Assembly (NCBI RefSeq): GCF_002920615.1
Contig: NZ_PQSU01000031.1
Location: forward strand, 1 to 64,000
Direction of reading: 5' to 3'
DNA length: 64,000 nucleotides
From: Streptomyces sp. Ru62
GTDB lineage: Bacteria; Actinomycetota; Actinomycetes; Streptomycetales; Streptomycetaceae
Shown here: positions 7,287 to 15,810 of the stretch, in pieces
Layout of the letters: every line of letters starts with the position of its first letter
How positions within the stretch are numbered: the stretch's first letter is position 1
Translations under genes and position numbers: made by a program
Notes under the pieces: generated by a model
Databases searched by the model: none
What the model was told of the DNA's origin: nothing
What the model saw: only the letters and a program-made list of their open reading frames with translations

Positions 7287-9668
7287 CTACTGGTCCTCCT
7301 CGTACAGCGGCAGCTCGGCCCAGATCGTCTTGCCCTCCGGGGTGTGCCGGCTGCCCCAGCGCTGGGTGAGCTGGGCGACCAGCAGCAGACCCCGGCCGCC
7401 CTCGTCGAAGGTCTTCGCCCGGCGCAGGTGCGGCGCGGTGTGGCTCGTGTCGGAGACCTCGCAGATCAGCGTGGTCTCGTCATGGATCAGCCGGAGCCGG
7501 ATCGGCCGCGCCCCGTACCGGATGGCGTTGGTGACCAGTTCGCTGACCACCAGCTCCGCCGTGAACGTCGCCTCGCTCAGCGACCAGGCGTCCAACTGGT
7601 CCACGACCTGCTTGCGGATCGGCGCGACCAGCGCCGGGTCGGCGGGGATGTCCCAGGTCGCCACCTGCGAGGCAGGCAGGCCCCGGGTGCGGGCCAGCAG
7701 CAGCGCCACGTCGTCCGGCGCGGCCCCGCCCGGGAGCAGGGCGTGCAGGACGTAGTCGCACGCCTCGTCCAGGGAGGCCGCGTCCTGCCCCAGCGCCCGG
7801 AACAGCAGCTCGCGGCTGGCGTCCAGGTCCCGCTCCCGGCACTGCACCAGGCCGTCCGTGTACAGGGCGAGGACGGTCCCCTCGGGCAGGTCCACCTCGG
7901 TGGACTCGAACGGCAGCCCGCCGAGGCCCAGCGGGGGACCGGCGGGCAGGTCGAGCAGCTGCGGCCGGCCGCCCGGCCGCAGCAGCACGGGCGGCGGATG
8001 CCCGGCGCGGGCCAGCGAGCAGCGGCGGGACACCGGGTCGTACACGGCGTACAGGCAGGTGGCTCCGACCTCGCCCGGGCTGCCGTCGGCGCCGGCGTCC
8101 TCCGACAGCCGCAGCACCAGGTCGTCCAGGTGCGTGAGCAGCTCGTCCGGGGCCAGGTCGATGTCGGCGAGGGTGCGCACGGCGGTGCGGAGCCGGCCCA
8201 TGGTGGCCGAGGCCTGGATACCGTGCCCGACGACGTCCCCGACGACCATCGCGACCCGCATCCCGGACAGCGGGATCACATCGAACCAGTCCCCGCCGAC
8301 GCCGGCGCGCGCGGCCGGCAGATAGCGGGAGGAGGCGTCCAGGGCGGCCGTGCGCGGCAGCGAGCGGGGCAGCAGGCTGCGCTGGAGGGCGAGCGCCGTC
8401 TCGCGCTCGCGCGAGTAGCGGCGGGCGTTGTCGATGCAGACGGCTGCCCGCGCGGTGATCTCCTCGGCCAGCAGCACGTCGTCCGCGGTGAAGGGGTCCG
8501 GGCGCCGGTGCCGGATGAGCACCGCGACCCCGAGGGTGAGTCCGCGTGCCTGGATGGGCACCGACATCGAGGAGTGGATGCCGAACCGCCGCACCCGCTC
8601 GCCGCGCTCCGGATGCCAGGTCAGCCACTGGTCCATGTCACCGGCGGACAGGGCGGCGATGATCGTGCGGCCCGCGGTCAGCGAGTCGGCCTGCGGGGAG
8701 AGGGCCGGGTACTCCTCCGCCGTCCCGGGCGGGACCACCACCTCCGGCAGGTCCGGCAGCACCGACTGGTGGGCGGCCCGGCGCAGCCGTACCGGCGCGG
8801 TGATGCGGGCCGGGGGCTCACCGCCGTACTCCTGCGGGTCCAGCAGGTCGATGGTGACGAAGTCGGCGAGCGCGGGCACGCACACGTCGGCCAGCTCCTG
8901 CGCGGTGCGGGTGACGTCGAGCGTGGTCCCGATGCGCACGCTGGCCTCGTTGAGCAGTTGCAGCCGCTGCCGGGCGCGGTGGTTGTCGGTGATGTCGTGC
9001 GCGGCCAGGCACACGCCCCGGACCCGGCCGGCCGGGTCACGGACCGGGGCCATGCTGGCGAGCCAGGCGTGGGCCCGGTCCTCGCCGCCGGCGCGCATGA
9101 AGGTCTGCACGTCCAGGGGCCGGCCCGAGTTCAGCACCCGGAGCATGTTCTCCTCCAGCTCCTCGCTCTGCGGTCGGCCGCCGATCTCCGCGAGCCGCAG
9201 GCCCCGTACCCGCGCCTCGGGCAGCCCGACGACGCCGGCCATCGCCTCGTTCATCCGGCGCAGCCGCAGCCGGTCGTCGTACACGGCGACCGGGCACGGC
9301 GACTGGATCAGGCCCGCCTCGGTGAGCGGGTCGTCCCCGGCGGGCGGATCGGTGCCGATGAGCGGGGTGACGACGAGCCAGTCACCCGGGTGCTCGTCGT
9401 GCGCCGGGCGGTGGTGGGCGAGCAGCCACACGGGGACGGTACGGCCGTCCCGGTGGCGCAATCCGACCGTTCCCGCCCAGCGGGAGCCCGTGGGCGGCAC
9501 CGGGGTGCCGGCGTCGGCCAGCAGCTCGGTGGCGGGGCGGCCCAGGACGGCGTCGGCCGGGTGGCCGAGCAGGCGGCGGGCGCCCTCGTTCCACTCCACC
9601 AGCGTTCCGTCGGTGCCGATGACAGCCCGGGCCGTCGCCGCATCGTCGAACGGATAGACCCGGCTCAT
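7287..9668 (-). CDS. PAS-PAS-GAF-SpoIIE phosphatase-HATPase regulator
   Basis: 793 aa, no membrane segments. In order: PAS (about 1-105), PAS (about 110-235), GAF (about 245-410), PP2C/SpoIIE phosphatase (about 425-640, with VGGDWFDVIPL, VGDVVGHG and DGLVQCRERDL), and an anti-sigma-type HATPase_c (about 665-785, ELVVSELVTNAIRYG and DEGGRGLLLV). Such proteins dephosphorylate anti-anti-sigma factors and can phosphorylate them through the kinase-like end, linking a ligand or redox signal to sigma-B-like control. I chose ATG at 9668 because GGGAG lies 8 nt upstream; a GTG at 9695 is less supported. No partner STAS gene is adjacent. Confidence 0.9.
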   Translation of the reverse strand: MSRVYPFDDAATARAVIGTDGTLVEWNEGARRLLGHPADAVLGRPATELLADAGTPVPPTGSRWAGTVGLRHRDGRTVPVWLLAHHRPAHDEHPGDWLVVTPLIGTDPPAGDDPLTEAGLIQSPCPVAVYDDRLRLRRMNEAMAGVVGLPEARVRGLRLAEIGGRPQSEELEENMLRVLNSGRPLDVQTFMRAGGEDRAHAWLASMAPVRDPAGRVRGVCLAAHDITDNHRARQRLQLLNEASVRIGTTLDVTRTAQELADVCVPALADFVTIDLLDPQEYGGEPPARITAPVRLRRAAHQSVLPDLPEVVVPPGTAEEYPALSPQADSLTAGRTIIAALSAGDMDQWLTWHPERGERVRRFGIHSSMSVPIQARGLTLGVAVLIRHRRPDPFTADDVLLAEEITARAAVCIDNARRYSRERETALALQRSLLPRSLPRTAALDASSRYLPAARAGVGGDWFDVIPLSGMRVAMVVGDVVGHGIQASATMGRLRTAVRTLADIDLAPDELLTHLDDLVLRLSEDAGADGSPGEVGATCLYAVYDPVSRRCSLARAGHPPPVLLRPGGRPQLLDLPAGPPLGLGGLPFESTEVDLPEGTVLALYTDGLVQCRERDLDASRELLFRALGQDAASLDEACDYVLHALLPGGAAPDDVALLLARTRGLPASQVATWDIPADPALVAPIRKQVVDQLDAWSLSEATFTAELVVSELVTNAIRYGARPIRLRLIHDETTLICEVSDTSHTAPHLRRAKTFDEGGRGLLLVAQLTQRWGSRHTPEGKTIWAELPLYEEDQ

Positions 9669-9856
9669 CGTCGCCGCTCCCAAGCGCACACTCACAGTGA
9701 ACAGGTGGCACCACTCGCGTACCAGCCTAGTGCTTCGCGCCCGCCCGTGAGCGCCGATCCGGGCCGCCCGGCCGACCCGTCGAACAGGTCGGGGGCACGG
9801 TCAAGGGGGAAATCCGGCCGATGTGCCGGCGGCGGCACTCATGCGGTTCCGGACCC

Positions 9857-9887
9857 TTGACGATCGTGTGTGGCAGGACGTCAGAAT
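9857..9887 (+). promoter_or_regulatory. Possible promoter for the GH2 gene
   Basis: TTGACG at 9857-9862 followed after a 19-bp spacer by CAGAAT at 9882-9887. The -10 match and the spacing are imperfect. The gap 9669-9944 otherwise holds nothing I can identify. Confidence 0.3.
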
Positions 9888-9944
9888 CTGTTTGTTCACG
9901 ATCAGTTGTGAGTACTTCTGGGCCCTGATGAGGGAGAGCCGCTC

Positions 9945-12900
9945 ATGTCGGTCACGCGCAGATCGGTTCTGGTCGCAGCCACGGCAGCGCCCGCGGCCGG
10001 GACGCTCCTGGACATTTCCGCGGCTCCGGCCGCCCTGGCCGCCGGCGTGCCCCCCGCCGGGGGACGCCATACCGTGCCCCTGCGGGACGGCTGGCGCTTC
10101 GCCCTGGCCGACCCGGGCGGCACCGACCCCACCGGTGCCTACGCACGGGCCGCCGACCCCGACTACGACGACTCGGCCTGGCGCGAGGTCGGCGTACCCC
10201 ACGACTGGAGCATCGAGCAGACCCCCACGACCGACCACGGCACCACCAGCGGCACCGGTTTCTTCCCGGGCGGCCTCGGCTGGTACCGGCTCGCCCTCAC
10301 CCTCCCGCGCGACTGTGCCGGCAAGCGGATCTCGGTCGAGTTCGACGGCGTCTACATGGACGCCCACGTCTACTGCAACGGCACCGAGGTGGGCCGCCAC
10401 CCCTACGGCTACACCGGTTTCGCCTTCGACCTCACCGACCTCGTCCACACCGACGGCACCACCGTCGACGTGCTCGCGGTCAAGGTGCAGAACCAGCTGC
10501 CCAGCAGCCGCTGGTACTCCGGCAGCGGCATCTACCGCGAGGCCCGTCTGGTGATCACCGAGCCGGTGCACGTGGCCCGCTGGGGGACGTACGTCACCAC
10601 GCCGGAGGTCTCCGCCGACCGGGCGCTGGTCCGGGTGCGGACCACCGTGCGGAACACCTCCGGCACCGGCGCGGACGTGGAGATACGCTCCCGGATCGTC
10701 GCTCCGGACGGCCGGACCGTCGCCCGTACGGCCACCACCGCCACCGTCTCGGAGGAGGCCACCGAGACCCACGAACTGACGGTCCCCAAGCCCCTCCTGT
10801 GGGATTTCGCGACCCCGCAGCACCGCTACACCCTGCACACCGAGCTGCGCGTCGGGGGCCGCACCACCGACACCCACCGCACGACCTTGGGCATCCGCAC
10901 CTTCCGCTTCGACCCCGACGTGGGCTTCTCCCTCAACGGCGCGTACACGAAGATCAAGGGGGTCGACCTCCACCACGACCAGGGTGCGCTCGGCGCCGCG
11001 ATCAGCATCGACGCCGTGCGCCGGCAGATGCGGATCATGAAGTCGATGGGCGTCAACGCCTTCCGCACCTCCCACAACCCGCCCTCGCCGCAGATGATCC
11101 AGGTCTGCGAGGAGCTGGGCATCGTGATGATGGTGGAGGCGTTCGACTGCTGGCGCACCGGCAAGACGAAGTACGACTACGGCCGGTTCTTCGACGAGTG
11201 GTGCGAACGCGACGCCACCGAGATGGTGCTGGCCGCCCGCAACTCGCCCGCCGTGGTGCTGTGGTCCATCGGCAACGAGATCCCCGACTCCACCTCCACC
11301 GCCGGGCTCGCCATGGCGGACCGGATCATCGCCGCCGTCAGGGCCGCCGACGACACCCGGCCGCTCGTCATCGGCTCCGACAAGTACCGGCGCGTACCCG
11401 CCAAGGGCTCGGCGGCCGACCTGATGCTCGCCAAGCTGGACGGCCTCGGCCTCAACTACAACACGGCCAAGTCGGTGGACGCCCTGCACGCGGCCTACCC
11501 GCACCTGTTCCTCTTCGAGTCGGAGTCCTCCTCGGAGACCTCGACCCGCGGCACCTACCAGGAGCCGGAGCACCTGAACACGGGGGAGAACCACACGCCC
11601 GGCAAGCGGGAGGTCTCCTCGTACGACAACAACCTCGCCTCCTGGACGATGAGCGGCGAGTACGGGCACAAGAAGGACCGGGACCGGAAGTGGTTCGCGG
11701 GCCAGTTCCTGTGGTCCGGCATCGACTACATCGGCGAACCGACGCCGTACGACGTCTTCCCGGTCAAGGCGTCCTTCTTCGGTGCCGTCGACACCGCCGG
11801 CTTCCCCAAGGACATGTACCACCTCTTCCGGAGCCAGTGGACCACCGAGCCGATGGTCCATCTGCTGCCCATGACCTGGAACCACGAGGAGGGCGACACC
11901 GTCGAGGTGTGGGCGTACGCCAACGTGCCCACCGTCGAGCTGTTCCTCGACGGAGAGTCCCTGGGAGTGCGGGAGTTCGACCTCAAGCGGACCACCGACG
12001 GCCGAAGCTACCTGGAGACCACCGAGGCCACCGGTGACGACAAGACCTTCACCGACGGCCCCTACCCGGGCAGTTACACCAGCCCCAACGGCAGCGCGGG
12101 CAAGCTGCACCTGACCTGGAAGGTCCCGTACCGGCCGGGCGAGCTGAAGGCGGTGGCCCGGCGCGGCGGCAAGGTCGTCGCCACCGACGTGCTGCGCACG
12201 GCCGGCGCCCCGCACGCCGTACGGCTCACCGCCGACCGCGACTCCCTCGCCGCAGACGGCCGTTCGCTGGCGTTCGTGACCGCAGAGATCGTCGACGCGC
12301 ACGGCGTGGTCGTGCCCGACGCCGACCACCTCATCGCCTTCGACGTCACCGGCGGCTCCCTGGCCGGCGTCGACAACGGCCGTGAGGAGAGCGCCGAGCG
12401 CTACCAGGCGAGCACCCGCACCGCCTTCCACGGCAAGGCCCTCGCCATCGTCCGCTCCGGCACCAGGCCCGGCGCCCTGAAGGTCACCGCCCGCGTGGAC
12501 GGCCTGCGCACGGGCACGGCCCACCTGCACACCACCCCGGCCCGCTCGGCCGCGACCACCGAACCCGCCGCCTTCCGGCCCGACCACCCGGCGCCGCCCG
12601 GCTACCCCTGCGCGGACGCCAGTTACTCAGGCCGCCCCGACACCCTGCCCGCCGCGATGCTGGACGGCGACCCGGCCACCGGCTGGTCCAACGCCTTCGT
12701 CAAGCCGGCCACCGCGCTGCTGCCGGCGTTCGGCGGGGCCCGGGCGAAGGACTGGGTGTCGGTCGACTTCGGGCGCACCCGGAGCTTCGACCGGGTGGCG
12801 GTCTCCTTCACCGTCGACGCCGGCCACACCCTGCCCGCGCGGGCCGAGGTGGCGGTGTGGGACGGCCACGCCTGGGTGCCGGTGACCGGGGCCACGGTGG

Positions 12901-13037
12901 AGTGGGCCACCGCCTCCGACAGCCCGACGGCCATCACGTTCGACGCGGTACGCGGCTCCCGGCTGCGCCTGACGCTCACCAGCGCGTACCCGGGACAGGC
13001 GAAGGGAGCGGTGCGGATCAGCCGACTGGACGTGTGA
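9945..13037 (+). CDS. Secreted glycoside hydrolase family 2 protein (beta-galactosidase-like)
   Basis: 1030 aa. N-terminal Tat-type signal (SVTRRSVLVAATAAPAAG). The GH2 sugar-binding jelly roll covers about 45-210 (DGWRF, PHDWSIE, GWYRL), the Ig-like domain about 215-320, and the TIM barrel about 325-620 with LWSIGNEIPDS (acid/base Glu445) and FESESSSETSTRG (probable nucleophile Glu527). Two further beta domains follow, and a discoidin-like module ends the protein (about 870-1030, DWVSVDFGRTRSFDRVAVSF). This layout fits extracellular beta-galactosidases or related exo-glycosidases with accessory binding modules; the exact sugar is not determined. Monocistronic, with GGGAGAGCCGCTC before the ATG. 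Confidence 0.9.
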   Translation: MSVTRRSVLVAATAAPAAGTLLDISAAPAALAAGVPPAGGRHTVPLRDGWRFALADPGGTDPTGAYARAADPDYDDSAWREVGVPHDWSIEQTPTTDHGTTSGTGFFPGGLGWYRLALTLPRDCAGKRISVEFDGVYMDAHVYCNGTEVGRHPYGYTGFAFDLTDLVHTDGTTVDVLAVKVQNQLPSSRWYSGSGIYREARLVITEPVHVARWGTYVTTPEVSADRALVRVRTTVRNTSGTGADVEIRSRIVAPDGRTVARTATTATVSEEATETHELTVPKPLLWDFATPQHRYTLHTELRVGGRTTDTHRTTLGIRTFRFDPDVGFSLNGAYTKIKGVDLHHDQGALGAAISIDAVRRQMRIMKSMGVNAFRTSHNPPSPQMIQVCEELGIVMMVEAFDCWRTGKTKYDYGRFFDEWCERDATEMVLAARNSPAVVLWSIGNEIPDSTSTAGLAMADRIIAAVRAADDTRPLVIGSDKYRRVPAKGSAADLMLAKLDGLGLNYNTAKSVDALHAAYPHLFLFESESSSETSTRGTYQEPEHLNTGENHTPGKREVSSYDNNLASWTMSGEYGHKKDRDRKWFAGQFLWSGIDYIGEPTPYDVFPVKASFFGAVDTAGFPKDMYHLFRSQWTTEPMVHLLPMTWNHEEGDTVEVWAYANVPTVELFLDGESLGVREFDLKRTTDGRSYLETTEATGDDKTFTDGPYPGSYTSPNGSAGKLHLTWKVPYRPGELKAVARRGGKVVATDVLRTAGAPHAVRLTADRDSLAADGRSLAFVTAEIVDAHGVVVPDADHLIAFDVTGGSLAGVDNGREESAERYQASTRTAFHGKALAIVRSGTRPGALKVTARVDGLRTGTAHLHTTPARSAATTEPAAFRPDHPAPPGYPCADASYSGRPDTLPAAMLDGDPATGWSNAFVKPATALLPAFGGARAKDWVSVDFGRTRSFDRVAVSFTVDAGHTLPARAEVAVWDGHAWVPVTGATVEWATASDSPTAITFDAVRGSRLRLTLTSAYPGQAKGAVRISRLDV

Positions 13038-13166
13038 CCGAGCCCGCACGGCCGGGGCGGTCAGGCGGCGTCGTGGAGGACCAGGCCCAGGGTGCGCCCC
13101 CGCCCCGACCGCACCGTGCTCACCCCGCGCCGCACCGCCCCGGCCCGGACATGGCTCTCGGTCCCG

Positions 13167-13231
13167 GCGGTACCGCATCAGGTATCAGTTGACCTGGGCA
13201 TATTTACGGAGGAGTACCCGCGCGGTACCGT
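13167..13231 (+). promoter_or_regulatory. Toxin-antitoxin control region with two palindromes
   Basis: GCGGTACCGC (13167-13176) and GCGGTACCGT (13222-13231) share a nine-base core and lie 55 bp apart, flanking a TTGACC -35-like hexamer at 13189-13194. The second copy ends 7 bp before the antitoxin ATG. Ribbon-helix-helix antitoxins often bind paired palindromes to repress their own operon, so these are candidate operators. No convincing -10 box is visible. Confidence 0.45.
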
Positions 13232-13238
13232 GAGGGGC

Positions 13239-13478
13239 ATGCCAGCTCTCAACGTGGAGTTCAGCGAACGGGAACTAGAGGACCTGCGGCAGATCGCCAA
13301 GGAGCGCGGTACGTCGATGAAGGCCCTCGTGCGCGAGGCCGCCGCCGCCGACATCGCCCGGCACCGGGCCCTGCAGGAGGGCGCCGAGGCGTTCCGCCGC
13401 TTCTTCGCCGGCCATGCCGAGGAGTTCGCGGCGGCCTTCCCCGACGACGAGCGCCCCGCCAAGGGCGAGGCCGCCTGA
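13239..13478 (+). CDS. Antitoxin, ribbon-helix-helix type
   Basis: 79 aa. The N-terminal strand ALNVEFSERELEDLRQIAKERGTSMKALV has the strand-helix-helix pattern of Arc/MetJ/CopG repressors. The C-terminal half (EGAEAFRRFFAGHAEEFAAAFPDDE) is acidic and probably neutralises the toxin. The ATG at 13239 has GAGG just upstream; the longer in-frame ORF from 13092 adds unconserved Pro/Arg-rich sequence. The stop is 3 bp from the toxin start, the usual antitoxin-first order. It probably represses its own operon through the upstream palindromes. Confidence 0.8.
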   Translation: MPALNVEFSERELEDLRQIAKERGTSMKALVREAAAADIARHRALQEGAEAFRRFFAGHAEEFAAAFPDDERPAKGEAA

Positions 13479-13481
13479 GCG

Positions 13482-13859
13482 ATGCCCTCCGTCATCCACA
13501 TCGACGTCCCGTGGCTGCTCCAGCGGCACGAGGAGGTCCTGCCCGACCAGCCCGCCGTGGACGACTTCTCCGCCCTGGTCGCCGCCGTCGCCCGGCACCG
13601 GGTGGACCCGCCCCGGCTCGGCGTGGACTCCGACGCCGCCTGGCGCGCCGCCGCGCTGCTGCACACCCTCGCCGTGCTCAAGCCGCTGCCCGCGGCCAAC
13701 GCCCGCTTCGCCTGCGCGACCGCCGTGGCCTACATGTTCGTCAGCGGAGTCGGCATCGACCCGCCCTACGGCGCCCTCGTCGACCTGGCCCGCGACCTGA
13801 TCTCCGGCAAGACCGACGTGTACGGCGCCGCCGACCGGCTCCGCTCCTGGCAGATCTGA
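13482..13859 (+). CDS. Fic/Doc-like toxin with degenerate catalytic motif
   Basis: 125 aa, all-helical. It has the size and order of Doc-type toxins, and I recognise it as the Streptomyces family often called Fic-family toxin component (RLGVDSDAAWRAAALLHT...LKPLPAANARFACATAVAYM). In Doc the active motif is HxFxDANKR. The aligned segment here is KPLPAANAR (67-75), so the catalytic His is Lys67 and the acidic residue is Ala71, while Asn73 and Arg75 remain. AMP-transfer or kinase chemistry as in Fic/Doc is therefore doubtful. It is translated directly after the antitoxin. Confidence 0.78.
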   Translation: MPSVIHIDVPWLLQRHEEVLPDQPAVDDFSALVAAVARHRVDPPRLGVDSDAAWRAAALLHTLAVLKPLPAANARFACATAVAYMFVSGVGIDPPYGALVDLARDLISGKTDVYGAADRLRSWQI

Positions 13860-13876
13860 GGCGCCCGGACCCGCCC

Positions 13877-13897
13877 CGCCCCCGGCCGGCGGGGGAA
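13877..13897 (+). terminator. Possible terminator after the toxin gene
   Basis: CCCCC and GGGGG arms flank a GC-rich loop 20 bp past the toxin stop. The stem is short and no T-run follows. The rest of the gap up to 14193 contains only a short palindrome CTTGTGCAAG near 14130 and no gene. Confidence 0.35.
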
Positions 13898-14193
13898 GCC
13901 GCCGGGAGCCGCCGGCCGGGAACGGGCCTTTCCGAGGAGGACCGGCACCCAGTCCACCACCGGTCCGCCCGCCGCGGGAGCGTGCGCTTCCGGCGGACGC
14001 GTGCGCACGCTTCACACGGGGCGCACGAGAAATCCGGCCGATTTCGCGACAACCCCTGGCCGGCGCCCCGATTCTGACTTTCTTTCAAACCCGTCGATGT
14101 CCTCCGTGCGCCTTGTTGCCCATGTGGCACTTGTGCAAGGGTTCAAACGCGGTGAATTTCCCGCTCGCACACGCGCCAAAAGGAATCCGCTCC

Positions 14194-15738
14194 GTGCTCA
14201 CCCCCCACCCCCCTCGTCCTCCCTATCCGCCGTCCGGCGCCGATCCCGGGGAATCCGACGAGTTCCTCGCCGGTCCGCTGCGGGCCGGCTCCGACGCGGA
14301 GGCCTCCCGGTCGGTCGCCCTCCTGATGGCCAGGCACTGGCAGCCGGCCCAGGAGTACGCGGTGATCTGCCTGGCCGCCTCCGGACCCCTCGCCCACATG
14401 GTCACCGCGACCGCCTTCCACCAGGTCCTCGGCCGGCTGGCGCTCGGCGAACCCGCCGACGCGCTGCGGCCCCGCCTGCTGGTGGCCGTCCGCGACACGG
14501 TCCTGAACTGGTCCGGCACCGACCGGATCACCGCCGTACTGCCCGGACTCGGCAAACCCGCCGGGGGCCGCGGGATGCGCGCCGCGCAACCGCTCGTCCC
14601 GGAGAACCGCGCCCTCTCCGACCGTTCCTTCCACGGTCTCTCCCGCCTGGAACGGGCCCTGTTGTGGCACGCCGAGGTCGAGGCCGAACCGCTGGACGTG
14701 CCCGCCGGACTGCTCGGTGTGGACATCCCGAACGCGTCCGCCGCGCTCGAACAGGCCAGGGAGAAGTTCCGCGAGGGCCTGGTACGCGCCCACCGGGAAC
14801 TCGCGCCCGGCAAGGAGTGCCGTTACTACAACCGCCTGCTCGACGTCCCGATCCGCCGGGGCGGCGCACTGCTGCCCGACGTCCAGGAGCATCTGGCCGG
14901 CTGCGCCTACTGCCGGCACGCGGCCGAGCAACTCGGCCACACCGACGCGGCTCTGGGCGTGCTGCTCGCCGAGGCCGTGCTCGGCTGGGGCGCCCGCCGC
15001 TACCTCGACTCGCGCCCCGGCCGCCGTCCCCGCCCCGCCCGCGGCGGCTCCCGGCGGTCCGGCGGGCGCCGGCGCGGCGGCGGCCGGCGCGGCGCCGAGG
15101 AGGGCGGAAGGGGGCTGCCGGCCCGGTTCCTCGCGGGGGTGTCCGCGCACCGCGCACCCGGCACCGGCTGGTCGTCCCGGACGCTGCTGACCGGGGTCGG
15201 CGTGGCCTCGGCCGGGCTGCTCGCCACCGTCCTCGCGGTCAGCGCGTGGCCGGACGGCGACGACGGCACCACCCCCGTCGCCACCAGCGCGGTGCCCGGC
15301 GCGTCGGCTCCGACGGGCACCCCGGGCCTGCCCGCCGCCGGCCGGCCCGGTCCGCTGCGCAACGCCGCCGGCCGGTGTCTGGACGTCAGGGGCACGCCGG
15401 AGGCGGGGGCGAGTGCCGTGCTCGCCGAGTGCTCCGGCGCGTCCACGCAGCGGTGGACGTACGAGACCGACGGGCTGCTGCGCAGTGCCGCCGGCGCCGG
15501 TCTGTGCCTGGACTCGCACGCCGACGCCGGCGTGGTGCTCCTCGGCCGGTGCGCCGGCGCCGGATCGGACCGTGGCGACGACGTGCGCTACGACCTCACT
15601 CCGGAGGGCGAGTTGCTGCCGCGGTGGGACCGGACCCTCGCGCTCGCCGCCGGCGGCGACCAGGCCGGGGCCGACCTCGTCGTCAAGGTCCGGGACGGGG
15701 CCGTCGGCCAGCGGTGGGTCTCCGGCGGCTCGTCGTAG
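14194..15738 (+). CDS. Sigma-like / zf-HC2 / TM / ricin-lectin fusion protein
   Basis: 514 aa. Residues 1-200 look like a diverged ECF sigma factor (MARHWQPAQEYAVICL as in region 2, a helical region-4-like stretch GLSRLERALLWHAEVEAEPL...ASAALEQAREKFREG). A zinc-finger anti-sigma signature follows: Cys209, His233, Cys237, Cys240 (C-x23-H-x3-C-x2-C, HLAGCAYC). Next come a long Arg/Gly-rich linker, one membrane helix (VGVASAGLLATVLAVSAW) and an outside beta-trefoil domain with QRWTYETDGLLRSAA and LCLDSH. It could couple a sugar signal outside to a transcription-like module inside, but that is inference. GTG at 14194 follows AAAAGGA at 9-nt spacing. Paralogue of the left-edge gene. Confidence 0.8.
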   Translation: MLTPHPPRPPYPPSGADPGESDEFLAGPLRAGSDAEASRSVALLMARHWQPAQEYAVICLAASGPLAHMVTATAFHQVLGRLALGEPADALRPRLLVAVRDTVLNWSGTDRITAVLPGLGKPAGGRGMRAAQPLVPENRALSDRSFHGLSRLERALLWHAEVEAEPLDVPAGLLGVDIPNASAALEQAREKFREGLVRAHRELAPGKECRYYNRLLDVPIRRGGALLPDVQEHLAGCAYCRHAAEQLGHTDAALGVLLAEAVLGWGARRYLDSRPGRRPRPARGGSRRSGGRRRGGGRRGAEEGGRGLPARFLAGVSAHRAPGTGWSSRTLLTGVGVASAGLLATVLAVSAWPDGDDGTTPVATSAVPGASAPTGTPGLPAAGRPGPLRNAAGRCLDVRGTPEAGASAVLAECSGASTQRWTYETDGLLRSAAGAGLCLDSHADAGVVLLGRCAGAGSDRGDDVRYDLTPEGELLPRWDRTLALAAGGDQAGADLVVKVRDGAVGQRWVSGGSS

Positions 15739-15810
15739 GCCGCGGCAGGTCGCCGCGCCGGCTGCCGGTCCGTCGCGGCCGGGCCGCACGCCGGCACCGC
15801 CCCGCATCCC

